From: Chloroflexota bacterium
Lineage (GTDB): Bacteria > Chloroflexota > Limnocylindria > Limnocylindrales > CSP1-4
Assembly (NCBI GenBank): GCA_027457005.1
Contig: DAIDTV010000058.1
Coordinates: forward strand, 1 to 6,078
Length of the DNA: 6,078 nucleotides
Direction: 5' to 3'
Numbering within the stretch: the first letter of the stretch is position 1; every line of letters starts with the position of its first letter. Positions 1-5,979 of the stretch are shown in pieces. Below the pieces are notes generated by a model. The model was not told the origin of the DNA, ran no database searches, and was given only the letters and a program-made list of their open reading frames with translations. Both the position numbers and the translations under genes were made by a program.

Positions 1-124
1 ATCCCAGCCAGGCGCTCACCTCGTCCGCGGGGAGCCCGGACAGGCCCGGACGCGGGTCGCGGGCTGCGGCCGGGATGCCGGCGACGGTGGGCTCTGGGCG
101 ACGGTCCGACATGGGGACGTTCAT
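1..124 (-). CDS. rlmN: Probable 23S rRNA (adenine-2503-C2)-methyltransferase RlmN, N-terminal fragment
   Basis: Only the first 41 codons lie in the window; the gene runs off the left edge. The ATG at 124-122 overlaps the fmt stop in an ATGA arrangement, which suggests translational coupling. A second in-frame ATG at 112-110 would shorten the product by four residues, and neither has a clear Shine-Dalgarno sequence. The visible protein begins with a Pro/Arg-rich leader of about 26 residues, followed by GLSGLPADEVSAWLG. This resembles the start of the small N-terminal domain of RlmN, where a 'L.dL...el..wl...G...fRa.Qi' pattern leads into the radical-SAM core. RlmN is known to methylate C2 of A2503 in 23S rRNA and A37 of some tRNAs using a 4Fe-4S cluster and SAM. 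The cluster CxxxCxxC lies outside the window, so the identification rests on a short match plus the common fmt-(rsmB)-rlmN gene order. It could be another gene. Confidence 0.55.
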   Translation of the reverse strand, partial: MNVPMSDRRPEPTVAGIPAAARDPRPGLSGLPADEVSAWLG

Positions 125-1200
125 GGTAGCGCCGGGGCGCCGAGCCGGCTTCCGACGAGTTCGGGATGGCCCCGCCGCAGCTCGGCGGCCGTCATGCGCC
201 GGGCACCCGCCAGCTGGGCCTCCTCGATCCGCAGCGCGCCGTCGGCGACGAGAACCGCCAGCCCGTCGTCGTCGGGCACGATCAGCCCCAGGGTGGGCCC
301 GGCATGTGGCGGTGCCGCGCTCGTGCCGGGTGCCGGCCCGTCCGCGCCCGGCGCCGGTGCGCCCGTGCCCGATGCCGGCACGTCTCCACCCGTGGTCGAT
401 CCCAGCGTGAGCGGCCGGGCCTCCCAGACGATCAGCCTGCCCGCCACGCTCTCGGCCCAGGTGCCGGGCCAGGGCTGGTACGCCCGCACCTGCCGTTCCA
501 GTTGCACCGCGTCACGCGACGGATCCAGCCGCCCGTCCTCGCGACGGAGCGGGTGCGTCATGGTGGCCCCTTCCGGCGACTGCGCCCGCGCGGCCCGGCG
601 GCCGCCCAGCCACTCCCCGAGGACCGTCCGCAGCAGCTCGGCCCCCTCCGCCGCCAGCAGCGCCTCCAGCTCGGGGGCCGTCTCGTCCCCGCCGAGCGGC
701 ACCGCCACCTGGGCGACGACTGGCCCGGTGTCGAGCCCCTCGTCCATCAGCATCAGCGTGACGCCGGTCTGCCGGTCCCCGGCCAGGATGGTCGCCGGAA
801 CCGGGGACGCTCCCCGGTGGCGCGGCAGCAGCGACGGGTGCAGGTTCAGGGCGCCGTGCGCCGGCAGGTCGAGCAGCACGCGGGGCACCATCTGGCCGTA
901 GTCGGCGAGCACCAGCAGTCCGGGGCGCAGCGCCTCGATCTCGGCGACGACCGACGGCGCCCGCAGGCGCAGCGGCTCGAGGATGGGCACGATCCCCAGC
1001 GCGGACGCGCGCTCGGCGATCGGCGACCGGCGCAGCCGCTCCCCACGGCCGGCGGGCCTGGACGGGGCGGTCACGACAGCGGCCAGCCGCACCTCCGGGG
1101 CCACCACCAGCGCTTCGAGGACGGGGACGGCGAACGCTCCGCTGCCGATGAAGACGGTGGAGACGCCGCTCGTCGCGGGGACGGCGGGCTGGTCGCTCAC
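121..1200 (-). CDS. fmt: Methionyl-tRNA formyltransferase (Fmt)
   Basis: 359 residues. Fmt transfers a formyl group from 10-formyltetrahydrofolate to the methionine on initiator tRNA in the cytoplasm. The start is GTG at 1200, overlapping the def stop (GTGA); no other start codon lies close before the fold begins near residue 13 (VSTVFIGSGAFAVPVLEAL). The N-terminal Rossmann-like formyltransferase domain carries the RPAGRG-type loop at about 48-53, which in E. coli Fmt contacts the tRNA. The catalytic block follows: N119 and H121 in NLHPSLLPRHRG, and D157 in MDEGLDTGP, matching the E. coli Asn106/His108/Asp144 set. YQPWPGTWA (241-249) opens the C-terminal tRNA-binding OB-type domain. Family members are usually near 310-320 residues. 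The extra length comes from a Gly/Pro/Ala-rich insertion at about 267-303 inside the C-terminal domain. The pairing with def upstream is the classic arrangement. Very sure of function. Confidence 0.96.
   Translation of the reverse strand: MSDQPAVPATSGVSTVFIGSGAFAVPVLEALVVAPEVRLAAVVTAPSRPAGRGERLRRSPIAERASALGIVPILEPLRLRAPSVVAEIEALRPGLLVLADYGQMVPRVLLDLPAHGALNLHPSLLPRHRGASPVPATILAGDRQTGVTLMLMDEGLDTGPVVAQVAVPLGGDETAPELEALLAAEGAELLRTVLGEWLGGRRAARAQSPEGATMTHPLRREDGRLDPSRDAVQLERQVRAYQPWPGTWAESVAGRLIVWEARPLTLGSTTGGDVPASGTGAPAPGADGPAPGTSAAPPHAGPTLGLIVPDDDGLAVLVADGALRIEEAQLAGARRMTAAELRRGHPELVGSRLGAPALP
292..402 (-). other. Low-complexity insertion within the Fmt C-terminal domain
   Basis: Residues about 267-303 of Fmt form a Gly/Pro/Ala/Ser/Thr-rich stretch, including APAPGADGPAPG with an imperfect PAPG repeat. 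It has no resemblance to the family consensus. It sits between two conserved strands of the OB-type domain: the one ending ...IVWEARPLTL and the one beginning LGLIVPDDDGLAV. In E. coli Fmt the corresponding connection is only a few residues. The stretch keeps the reading frame and high GC third positions, so it is probably a tolerated flexible loop rather than a frameshift. Its effect on tRNA binding is unknown. Confidence 0.7.
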
Positions 1201-1718
1201 CCGACCAGCGTGTGCCGCTCCGCGCCCGGCTCGGCCTGCTCCTCCTCGTCCTCCTGCCCGACCGGGATCAGCTCGTCCATCGATTCGAGGTAGTCGATGT
1301 AGAGCTTCCCCTGCAGGTGGTCGATCTCGTGCTGCATCGCGCGCGACAGGAGGCCCGCTCCCGCCACCTTGATCCTGCGGCCCTGGCGGTTCTGGGCCAC
1401 CACCCAGATGCGCTCGCGCCGGGTCACGTACGCCGTGTACCCGGGGATGCTCAGGCACCCCTCCAGGTCGCGGTCGTCGCCGGTGGCCCGAACGATCCTC
1501 GGGTTCACCAGCTCGTGCAGGTTGCCCTCGACCTCGACGACGCACGCCTGGAGCGCCACCCCGAGCTGGGGGGCCGCGAGCCCGACGCCGGGGGCGTGCC
1601 GCATGGTGTCGGTCAGGTCGTCCAGCAGCTCGTGGAGGTACTTGCCGAAGCTGTCGACGGGCTCGCCCTTCAGTCGGAGCCGCGGGTCGCCCAGCAGGAC
1701 GATCGGGAGAACGCTCAT
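1197..1718 (-). CDS. def: Peptide deformylase (Def)
   Basis: 173 residues, a normal length for a bacterial deformylase. It removes the formyl group from the N-terminal methionine of nascent proteins at the ribosome, using a metal ion (usually Fe2+). All three signature motifs are present: GVGLAAPQ (44-51), EGCLS (86-90, with metal ligand C88) and QHEIDH (129-134, with metal ligands H130 and H134 and catalytic E131). I chose ATG 1718-1716 because MSVLPIVLLGDPRLR matches the usual N-terminus. An in-frame GTG at 1793 would add 25 residues of non-conserved, Gly/Pro-rich sequence. A GAGG lies only 3 nt before the ATG, close for a Shine-Dalgarno site, and a -10-like TATTCT lies 7 nt before it. The C-terminus carries an acidic tail (EDEEEQAEPGAE). 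The stop overlaps the fmt start (GTGA), implying coupled translation of the two formylmethionine-cycle enzymes. Confidence 0.97.
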   Translation of the reverse strand: MSVLPIVLLGDPRLRLKGEPVDSFGKYLHELLDDLTDTMRHAPGVGLAAPQLGVALQACVVEVEGNLHELVNPRIVRATGDDRDLEGCLSIPGYTAYVTRRERIWVVAQNRQGRRIKVAGAGLLSRAMQHEIDHLQGKLYIDYLESMDELIPVGQEDEEEQAEPGAERHTLVG

Positions 1719-1731
1719 GATCCTCAGAATA
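1719..1731 (-). promoter_or_regulatory. Possible -10 element for a leaderless def-fmt transcript
   Basis: On the minus strand TATTCT (1731-1726) is followed by GAGGATC and then the def ATG. This fits TAnnnT, and the 7-nt gap would place transcription initiation at or next to the A of ATG, the typical leaderless layout. I see no TTGACA-like -35 at 16-18 bp upstream, and no extended -10 TG. The GAGG at 1725-1722 could instead be a close Shine-Dalgarno site on a read-through transcript from priA. This AT-richer patch is unusual in such GC-rich surroundings, which is the main argument for it. Confidence 0.35.
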
Positions 1732-1741
1732 TCCGGTCCGC

Positions 1742-1786
1742 GGGCAGGCTGCCCTGTTCGGCACGGTTCGCCCGGGTTCGCCCCGG
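1742..1786 (-). other. Two short potential hairpins in the priA-def gap
   Basis: In RNA read from the minus strand, CCGGG-GCGAA-CCCGG (1786-1772) could form a 5-bp stem with a 5-nt loop. GGGCA-GCC-TGCCC (1754-1742) could form another 5-bp stem with a 3-nt loop. Neither is followed by a T tract, so I do not call an intrinsic terminator. They might weakly attenuate transcription between priA and def, or mean nothing in sequence this GC-rich. Confidence 0.25.
1751..1780 (-). repeat. Three CGAAC direct repeats, 10-bp period
   Basis: Reading the minus strand in the priA-def gap, three consecutive 10-mers each begin with CGAAC: CGAACCCGGG (1780-1771), CGAACCGTGC (1770-1761) and CGAACAGGGC (1760-1751). 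The 10-bp spacing puts all three on the same face of the helix, immediately upstream of the def -10 candidate. CGAAC is also the half-site of the Gram-positive LexA box (CGAAC-N4-GTTCG), but no GTTCG partner is present on the same strand, so a LexA site is not supported. It could be an activator array or chance in GC-rich DNA. Confidence 0.45.
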
Positions 1787-1823
1787 CCGCCACCGGAGGG
1801 CTTTCAACCCCAGCGTCCCTTGC

Positions 1824-4376
1824 TCAGAGGAGCGACTCCGGGTCCACGTCCACGCTCCAGGACGGCCCGAGGTCGCGGCCCAGGAGCCGGGACGGGTCGG
1901 CGCCCCGCAGTACGAGGTGGAAGCGCCAGCGGCCGGCGCGCCGCGCGACGTAGGCGGGCACCGGCCCCAGCACCTCGACCACGAGCGCCCCGTCCCCGCC
2001 GCCGGTTCCCGCCGGGAGCGGTTCGCGCAGGCTGGCCGCCATCCGCGTCGCCTCCGCCTCGGCCGCCTCCCGGTCCTCGAGCGCGACGGTGAGCTTGACC
2101 AGGCGCCCGAACGGCGGCAGGCCGAACACGCGCCGTGACTCCAGTTCGGCGGCATAGAACGCGGACGGATCTGCAAGGGCGACGGCGACGATCGCCGGAT
2201 GCTCCGGCTGGTACGTCTGGACGATCGCCAGGCCCGGCCGCTCGCCACGACCCGCCCGCCCCACCGCCTGCGCCAGGAGCTGGTAGGTGCGTTCCGACGC
2301 CCGCAGGTCCGGAAGGTTCAGCGCGATGTCCGCGGAGACGACCCCGACCAGGGTGACCTCGGGCACGTCGATACCCTTGGCCACCATCCCCGTGCCGACC
2401 AGCACGTCCAGCCCGCCGTCGCGCAGCGCGTCGAGCAGCCGCTCCGCCGCTCCGCGCCGCGCAAGCACGTCGCGGTCCAGGCGCCCCACCCGGTATCCGG
2501 GAAAGCGCGTCCTGACCTCCCGCTCGAGCCGCTCGGTGCCGCCACCCAGGTACCGGATGCGCGGCGACCCGCAGGCGGGGCAGCGGGCGGCCAGGGGCGC
2601 GGTGGCACCGCAGTGGTGGCAGCGCAGGGCCGCGGCGGCGGCATGGTACACCAGCGGGCGCTGGCACTCCGGGCACACCTGGACGTGGCCGCAGTCCCGG
2701 CACAGGACCACGGTGGCCGACCCGCGCCGGTTGATGACCAGGATCGCCCGCTCCCCGGAGGACCGATCCAGCGCCGCGAGCGCATCGGCCAGCCTGCCCG
2801 ACAGGAACCCCCGGTTGCCGGCCGCCAGCTCGGCCCGCAGGTCGACGACCTCCACGGCCGGCAGGCGACCGGCCGGGCGCTCCGGCAGCTCCAGCCTCGC
2901 GATCTCGCCGGCGCGGGTCCGTCCGAACGTCACGACGTCCGGCGTGGCGCTGCCGAGGACCACCGGGGCACCGGCCAACGCTCCCAGCTGCAGGGCGACG
3001 TCGCGGGCCTGGTAGCGCGGCGTGCGGTCCGACTTGTACGCGGCGTCGTGCTCTTCGTCCACGATGATGACGCCGGGATCGGCGAGCGGCGCGAGCACGG
3101 CGCTGCGCGTCCCGACCACCACCGGCACCTCACCGACCCTGATGCGGCGCCACTCGTCTGCACGCTCGCCCTCCGAGAGGCCACCGTGGAGCAGCGCCAC
3201 GTCCACGGCTCCCTCCGCCCTGAGCCGGTCCACCAGGGGCATCGCCAGCGCGATCTCGGGAACCAGTACCAGGGCCTGGCGGCCCTCCGCCAGCGCCGCC
3301 TCGATCGCGGCCGAGTAGACCGCCGTTCGGCCGGCACCCGTCACCCCGTCGAGCAGGAACGTGGATGCGCGCCTGGCACGGACCGCGGCGACGACTGCCG
3401 CCACGGCCTCCCGCTGGGCGGCGCTCAGGATTGCACCGCTCGGCGCGACTCCGCGCGGCCCGGGCGGCCGGCCGGCGAGGGGACGCCGCGGACGCTCCGC
3501 GACGGTCAGCGCCACCAGTCCGCGGCGCGCCAGGCGGGCCAGAGCCGACGCACCGTGCGAGGCCGCCAGCCGCGCCGCCGGGGCCGTCTCCGCGTCCGCC
3601 ATGGCGCCGAGCTCGCGCAGCAGGGCTTGCTGTCGCGGACCGAGCCTGGATCCGGCGCCGGCACCCGGGCCGTGATCCGGCCGACCGGCGGCGAGGGTCG
3701 CCAGCAGCTCTCTGCCCGGACCGCTCAGCGCGGCGCGCCGCTCGGTCCGCGGCCTCGACCCGGGAGCGGAGAGTCGCCACTCCAACCGCAACCGCCCCCC
3801 TGCCTCGAGTGACCGGAGTTCGCGAAGCAGCGTCGCACGGGGACCCGCCGCCGGCAGCGACCGCACCGGCACCCCGGCCGCACCCGCCCGCTCGACCCGG
3901 GCCAGGATGGCCGCCAGCGCGGGGTCCAGCCGCGTGGCGGGGGCCGGATGCGTGGCGCGATCCGCCAGCGCGACCAGCTCGAGCCGCTCCAGCATCCCCG
4001 GCGGCAGCGCGGCACGCACCACGAGCGCCAGCGGCGCCAGGTAGTGCCGCGCGACCGACCGGACCAGCGCGACCTGCAGCGGCGGCAGCAACGGCCCGTC
4101 GGAGCGCACGCGCGCCGCGACCGGCTTCGCGGCGATCTCCTCCGGGGGCTCCGCGTCGCCGAGGATCACCCCCAGCGCCTGCCGCCGCCCGAACTCCACC
4201 AGCACGGCCTCGCCCGCGCCCAGGTCCGCGAGCGAGGGAGGGAGCCGGTAGGTGTACGCCCGATCCCCGGCTCCCCCGGCGACGTCCACGGCGACCTCGA
4301 CGAAGCGCTTCACGCCCGCGTCAGCGCCCCGCCGCGCGGTGCCCGGGGGCCCCATGCCGGTCGGTTCGCCGTCCAC
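1824..4376 (-). CDS. priA: Primosomal protein N' (PriA) with Walker A Lys-to-Arg substitution
   Basis: 850 residues from GTG 4376, on the long side for PriA. PriA recognises abandoned replication forks and starts reloading of the replicative helicase; it is a superfamily 2 3'-to-5' helicase. The N-terminal DNA-binding domain begins near VEVAVDV (26-32). A region of about 130-300 probably holds the winged-helix domain, enlarged with Ala/Arg-rich sequence. The helicase core follows: GVTGAGRT (344-351), LVPEIALA (371-378), GTRSAVLAPL (422-431), DEEH (440-443) and GSATPD (475-480). Then come NRRG (549-552), eight zinc-binding cysteines (559, 562, 568, 571, 586, 589, 599, 602), GGGTERLERE (611-620), GTGMVAKG (661-668), GRAGR (706-710), and a typical VDVDPESLL end. 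The Walker A lysine is Arg350 (CGA, 3329-3327), so ATPase activity is doubtful; GTGM replaces the usual GTQM. GTG 4313 (VKRFVEVAV) and ATG 4355 are alternative starts closer to family length. The gene starts 3 nt after the gmk stop, so it is probably co-transcribed with gmk. Confidence 0.95.
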   Translation of the reverse strand: MDGEPTGMGPPGTARRGADAGVKRFVEVAVDVAGGAGDRAYTYRLPPSLADLGAGEAVLVEFGRRQALGVILGDAEPPEEIAAKPVAARVRSDGPLLPPLQVALVRSVARHYLAPLALVVRAALPPGMLERLELVALADRATHPAPATRLDPALAAILARVERAGAAGVPVRSLPAAGPRATLLRELRSLEAGGRLRLEWRLSAPGSRPRTERRAALSGPGRELLATLAAGRPDHGPGAGAGSRLGPRQQALLRELGAMADAETAPAARLAASHGASALARLARRGLVALTVAERPRRPLAGRPPGPRGVAPSGAILSAAQREAVAAVVAAVRARRASTFLLDGVTGAGRTAVYSAAIEAALAEGRQALVLVPEIALAMPLVDRLRAEGAVDVALLHGGLSEGERADEWRRIRVGEVPVVVGTRSAVLAPLADPGVIIVDEEHDAAYKSDRTPRYQARDVALQLGALAGAPVVLGSATPDVVTFGRTRAGEIARLELPERPAGRLPAVEVVDLRAELAAGNRGFLSGRLADALAALDRSSGERAILVINRRGSATVVLCRDCGHVQVCPECQRPLVYHAAAAALRCHHCGATAPLAARCPACGSPRIRYLGGGTERLEREVRTRFPGYRVGRLDRDVLARRGAAERLLDALRDGGLDVLVGTGMVAKGIDVPEVTLVGVVSADIALNLPDLRASERTYQLLAQAVGRAGRGERPGLAIVQTYQPEHPAIVAVALADPSAFYAAELESRRVFGLPPFGRLVKLTVALEDREAAEAEATRMAASLREPLPAGTGGGDGALVVEVLGPVPAYVARRAGRWRFHLVLRGADPSRLLGRDLGPSWSVDVDPESLL

Positions 4377-4379
4377 GGT

Positions 4380-5000
4380 TCAGAGCTCGACGCGCCGGGC
4401 CGGGTGGCGCGCCCGCTCCTCCTCGATGATCTCGGCGACCCGGCGCGCGGTCCGCTCGACCTCCCCGGTCTCGTTGACCACGACGTGATCGTAGTCGCCC
4501 TGCCTGGCCAGCTCGATCGCCGCGTCCCGCTGGCGGACTTCCAGCTGATCGGCGGTCTCGGTCGCGCGGGAGCGCAACCGGCCGAAGAGCGCCTCGAGGG
4601 AGGGCGGCACCAGGAAGATCAGCAGGGCGTCCGGGACGCGCTGCTTGACCTCCTGCGCCCCCTGGACGTCGATCTTGAGGATCGCGTGGTGGCCCCGTTC
4701 GAGCGCCCCGCAGACCGCCTGCCGCGGGGTCCCGTACCAGTGGGCGCCGTGGACCTGGTTCGCCTCCAGGAGCTCGCCCGCGGCGCGCAGTGCCAGGAAC
4801 TCGTCCTCGGAAATGAAGTGGTAATGGATGCCATCGGTCTCGCCCGCACGCGGGACCCGCGTGGTGCAGGTCACGATGAAGTCGTAGTCCGGACGGTCGT
4901 GATGCGCCCGCAGCGCCTCGATGATGGTGTCCTTCCCCACCCCGGAGGGCCCCGAGATGATCACGACCATGGCGCCCGCGGCGCCCCGGCACGCGCTCAT
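4380..5000 (-). CDS. gmk: Guanylate kinase (Gmk)
   Basis: 206 residues. It phosphorylates GMP to GDP with ATP in the cytoplasm, feeding GTP and dGTP synthesis. The P-loop GPSGVGKD is at 17-24. The GMP-binding segment contains TTRVPRAGETDG (46-57), Y60 and YGTP (89-92). The IDVQGA block (110-115), PPS (132-134), RLRSR (141-145) and a VNE element (175-177) near the end complete the family pattern. Asp24 follows the P-loop lysine where most guanylate kinases have Ser or Thr; as I recall, GKD is common in Chloroflexota Gmk. I chose ATG 5000-4998 because it overlaps the rluD stop (ATGA), which suggests coupled translation. ATG 4970-4968 would remove ten residues, leave MVVIISGPSG as the N-terminus and is equally compatible with the fold. 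Neither start has a well-spaced Shine-Dalgarno site. rpoZ and coaBC, which often follow gmk in other bacteria, are absent here. Confidence 0.96.
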   Translation of the reverse strand: MSACRGAAGAMVVIISGPSGVGKDTIIEALRAHHDRPDYDFIVTCTTRVPRAGETDGIHYHFISEDEFLALRAAGELLEANQVHGAHWYGTPRQAVCGALERGHHAILKIDVQGAQEVKQRVPDALLIFLVPPSLEALFGRLRSRATETADQLEVRQRDAAIELARQGDYDHVVVNETGEVERTARRVAEIIEEERARHPARRVEL

Positions 5001-5977
5001 GCTCCGGGCACCGTTCGTCTGCCCGGACGTTGCTCGTCTCCGCGCCCCGGCGAGCCACCGCGGAGGCGATCGAGCACGCCCTCCAGGTCGAGCGGCAGCG
5101 GGGCGGTCGCGTGGATCATCCGGCCCCCGGATGGCGCCTCCAGCTCCAGCCGCCACGCATGCAGGAAGAGGCGCGCCAGCCCGTCCGGGCCCCGCCTCGC
5201 GGCGCCGGTCGCATAGACCACGTCGCCGGCGACGGGATGGCCGATCGAGGCGAGATGGACGCGGACCTGGTGGGTACGGCCGGTGATCAGGTCGACCTCG
5301 AGCAGCGTCCACGTGCCGAAGCGCTCGCGGACCCGGTAGGCCGTGACGGCCGGCCGGCCGTCGGGCACCACGGCCATCCGCGTGCGATGGCGCGGGTCCC
5401 GCCCGATCGGTGCCTCGATCCGGCCCACCGTGGCGGGCGGCTCGCCGGCCACGAGCGCCAGGTACGTCTTCTTGACGCGCCTGGCCTTGAGCTGCGCCAT
5501 CAGGCTCGCCTGGGCGCGATCGTTCCGCGCCACCATCAGCAGGCCGCTGGTGTCGCGGTCGAGGCGGTGCACGATGCCCGGGCGCGCGATCCCGGCGATC
5601 CCGCCGAACGTCTCGGGTCCCCCGAGCGCAAGGAGCGCGTTCACCAGGGTACCCGCGGCATGCCCCGGCGCCGGATGCGTGACCAGGCCCGCGGGCTTGT
5701 CCACGATCATCACGTCGTCGTCCTGGTAGATCACGTCCAGCGGGATCGACTCCGCCTCAACCTCGAGGGGGCGCACGTCCGGGACGTCCAGCTCGAGCGC
5801 GTCCCCCGCGAACACGGGGACGTTGGCCCGGATGGCGTGAGCCCCCCTGGTCAGCCGCCCCTCGCGGATGAGCCGCTGCACGTGCGCGCGCGACATGCCG
5901 GTCGCGTCGGCGACGAACCGGTCGGCACGGAGCCCGTCGGCACCGGGTGGAACTGCCAGGCTCACGTGCCGCACCAC
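4997..5977 (-). CDS. rluD: RluD-type 23S rRNA pseudouridine synthase
   Basis: 326 residues from GTG 5977. An N-terminal S4-like RNA-binding domain (about 13-66, with DRFVADATGMSRAHVQRLI) precedes the RluA/RluD-family catalytic domain. IVDKPAGLVTHPAPGH (91-106) matches the family 'KP.GlvvHP..g' motif. HRLDRDTSGL (137-146) contains the catalytic aspartate D140. GRTHQVRVHLASIGHPVAGD (233-252) is the third signature. RluD makes pseudouridines in helix 69 of 23S rRNA (1911/1915/1917 in E. coli) during 50S maturation. The S4 domain and motifs support RluD over RluA, but RluC-like specificity is not excluded. An in-frame TAG (5980-5978) immediately precedes GTG 5977, fixing the upstream limit. GTG 5974 and GTG 5965 are alternatives, and 5965 has the best ribosome-binding context. 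A Gly/Arg-rich tail of about 20 residues follows the catalytic domain. The stop overlaps the gmk start. Confidence 0.92.
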   Translation of the reverse strand: MVRHVSLAVPPGADGLRADRFVADATGMSRAHVQRLIREGRLTRGAHAIRANVPVFAGDALELDVPDVRPLEVEAESIPLDVIYQDDDVMIVDKPAGLVTHPAPGHAAGTLVNALLALGGPETFGGIAGIARPGIVHRLDRDTSGLLMVARNDRAQASLMAQLKARRVKKTYLALVAGEPPATVGRIEAPIGRDPRHRTRMAVVPDGRPAVTAYRVRERFGTWTLLEVDLITGRTHQVRVHLASIGHPVAGDVVYATGAARRGPDGLARLFLHAWRLELEAPSGGRMIHATAPLPLDLEGVLDRLRGGSPGRGDEQRPGRRTVPGA

Positions 5978-5979
5978 CT
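5975..5979 (-). promoter_or_regulatory. Candidate Shine-Dalgarno site for rluD start at 5965
   Basis: On the minus strand AGGTG (5979-5975) lies 9 nt before GTG 5965-5963 and overlaps both the stop codon of the upstream gene and GTG 5977. It can pair with the CACCU of the 16S rRNA 3' end. If used, RluD would start as (M)SLAVPPGADGLRADRF, four residues shorter than the longest reading. It is one of the few plausible ribosome-binding sites in the window. The other junctions rely on overlapping stop and start codons. Confidence 0.35.

Noticed and set aside
1751..1780. LexA (SOS) box suggested by CGAAC
   Set aside because: The Gram-positive box needs an inverted CGAAC-N4-GTTCG. Here the pentamers are direct repeats with no inverted partner.
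1719..1793. N-terminally extended def starting at GTG 1793
   Set aside because: The 25 extra residues are not conserved, and they would absorb the CGAAC repeats and the -10-like site. ATG 1718 gives the standard deformylase N-terminus.
1742..1823. Intrinsic terminator after priA
   Set aside because: The two short GC stems are not followed by a T tract, and the tight operon layout does not require a terminator here.
1719..1823. Structured RNA or riboswitch in the priA-def gap
   Set aside because: Only two 5-bp stems are visible and no known riboswitch core can be recognised in 105 nt.
1804..2703. Open frame of 299 codons on the minus strand in another frame of priA
   Set aside because: It overlaps the conserved PriA C-terminal half, including the zinc cysteines. 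Its product is low-complexity Arg/Gly/Ala/Pro-rich.
2199..3812. Long open frame of 537 codons on the plus strand opposite priA
   Set aside because: It is exactly antisense to well-conserved priA helicase motifs, its protein is an Arg/Gln/Gly-rich composition with no recognisable domain, and long antisense frames are expected at this GC content.
3948..5216. Open frame of 422 codons on the plus strand crossing priA, gmk and rluD
   Set aside because: It spans three confidently assigned genes on the other strand and shows no family motif, so it is a compositional shadow.
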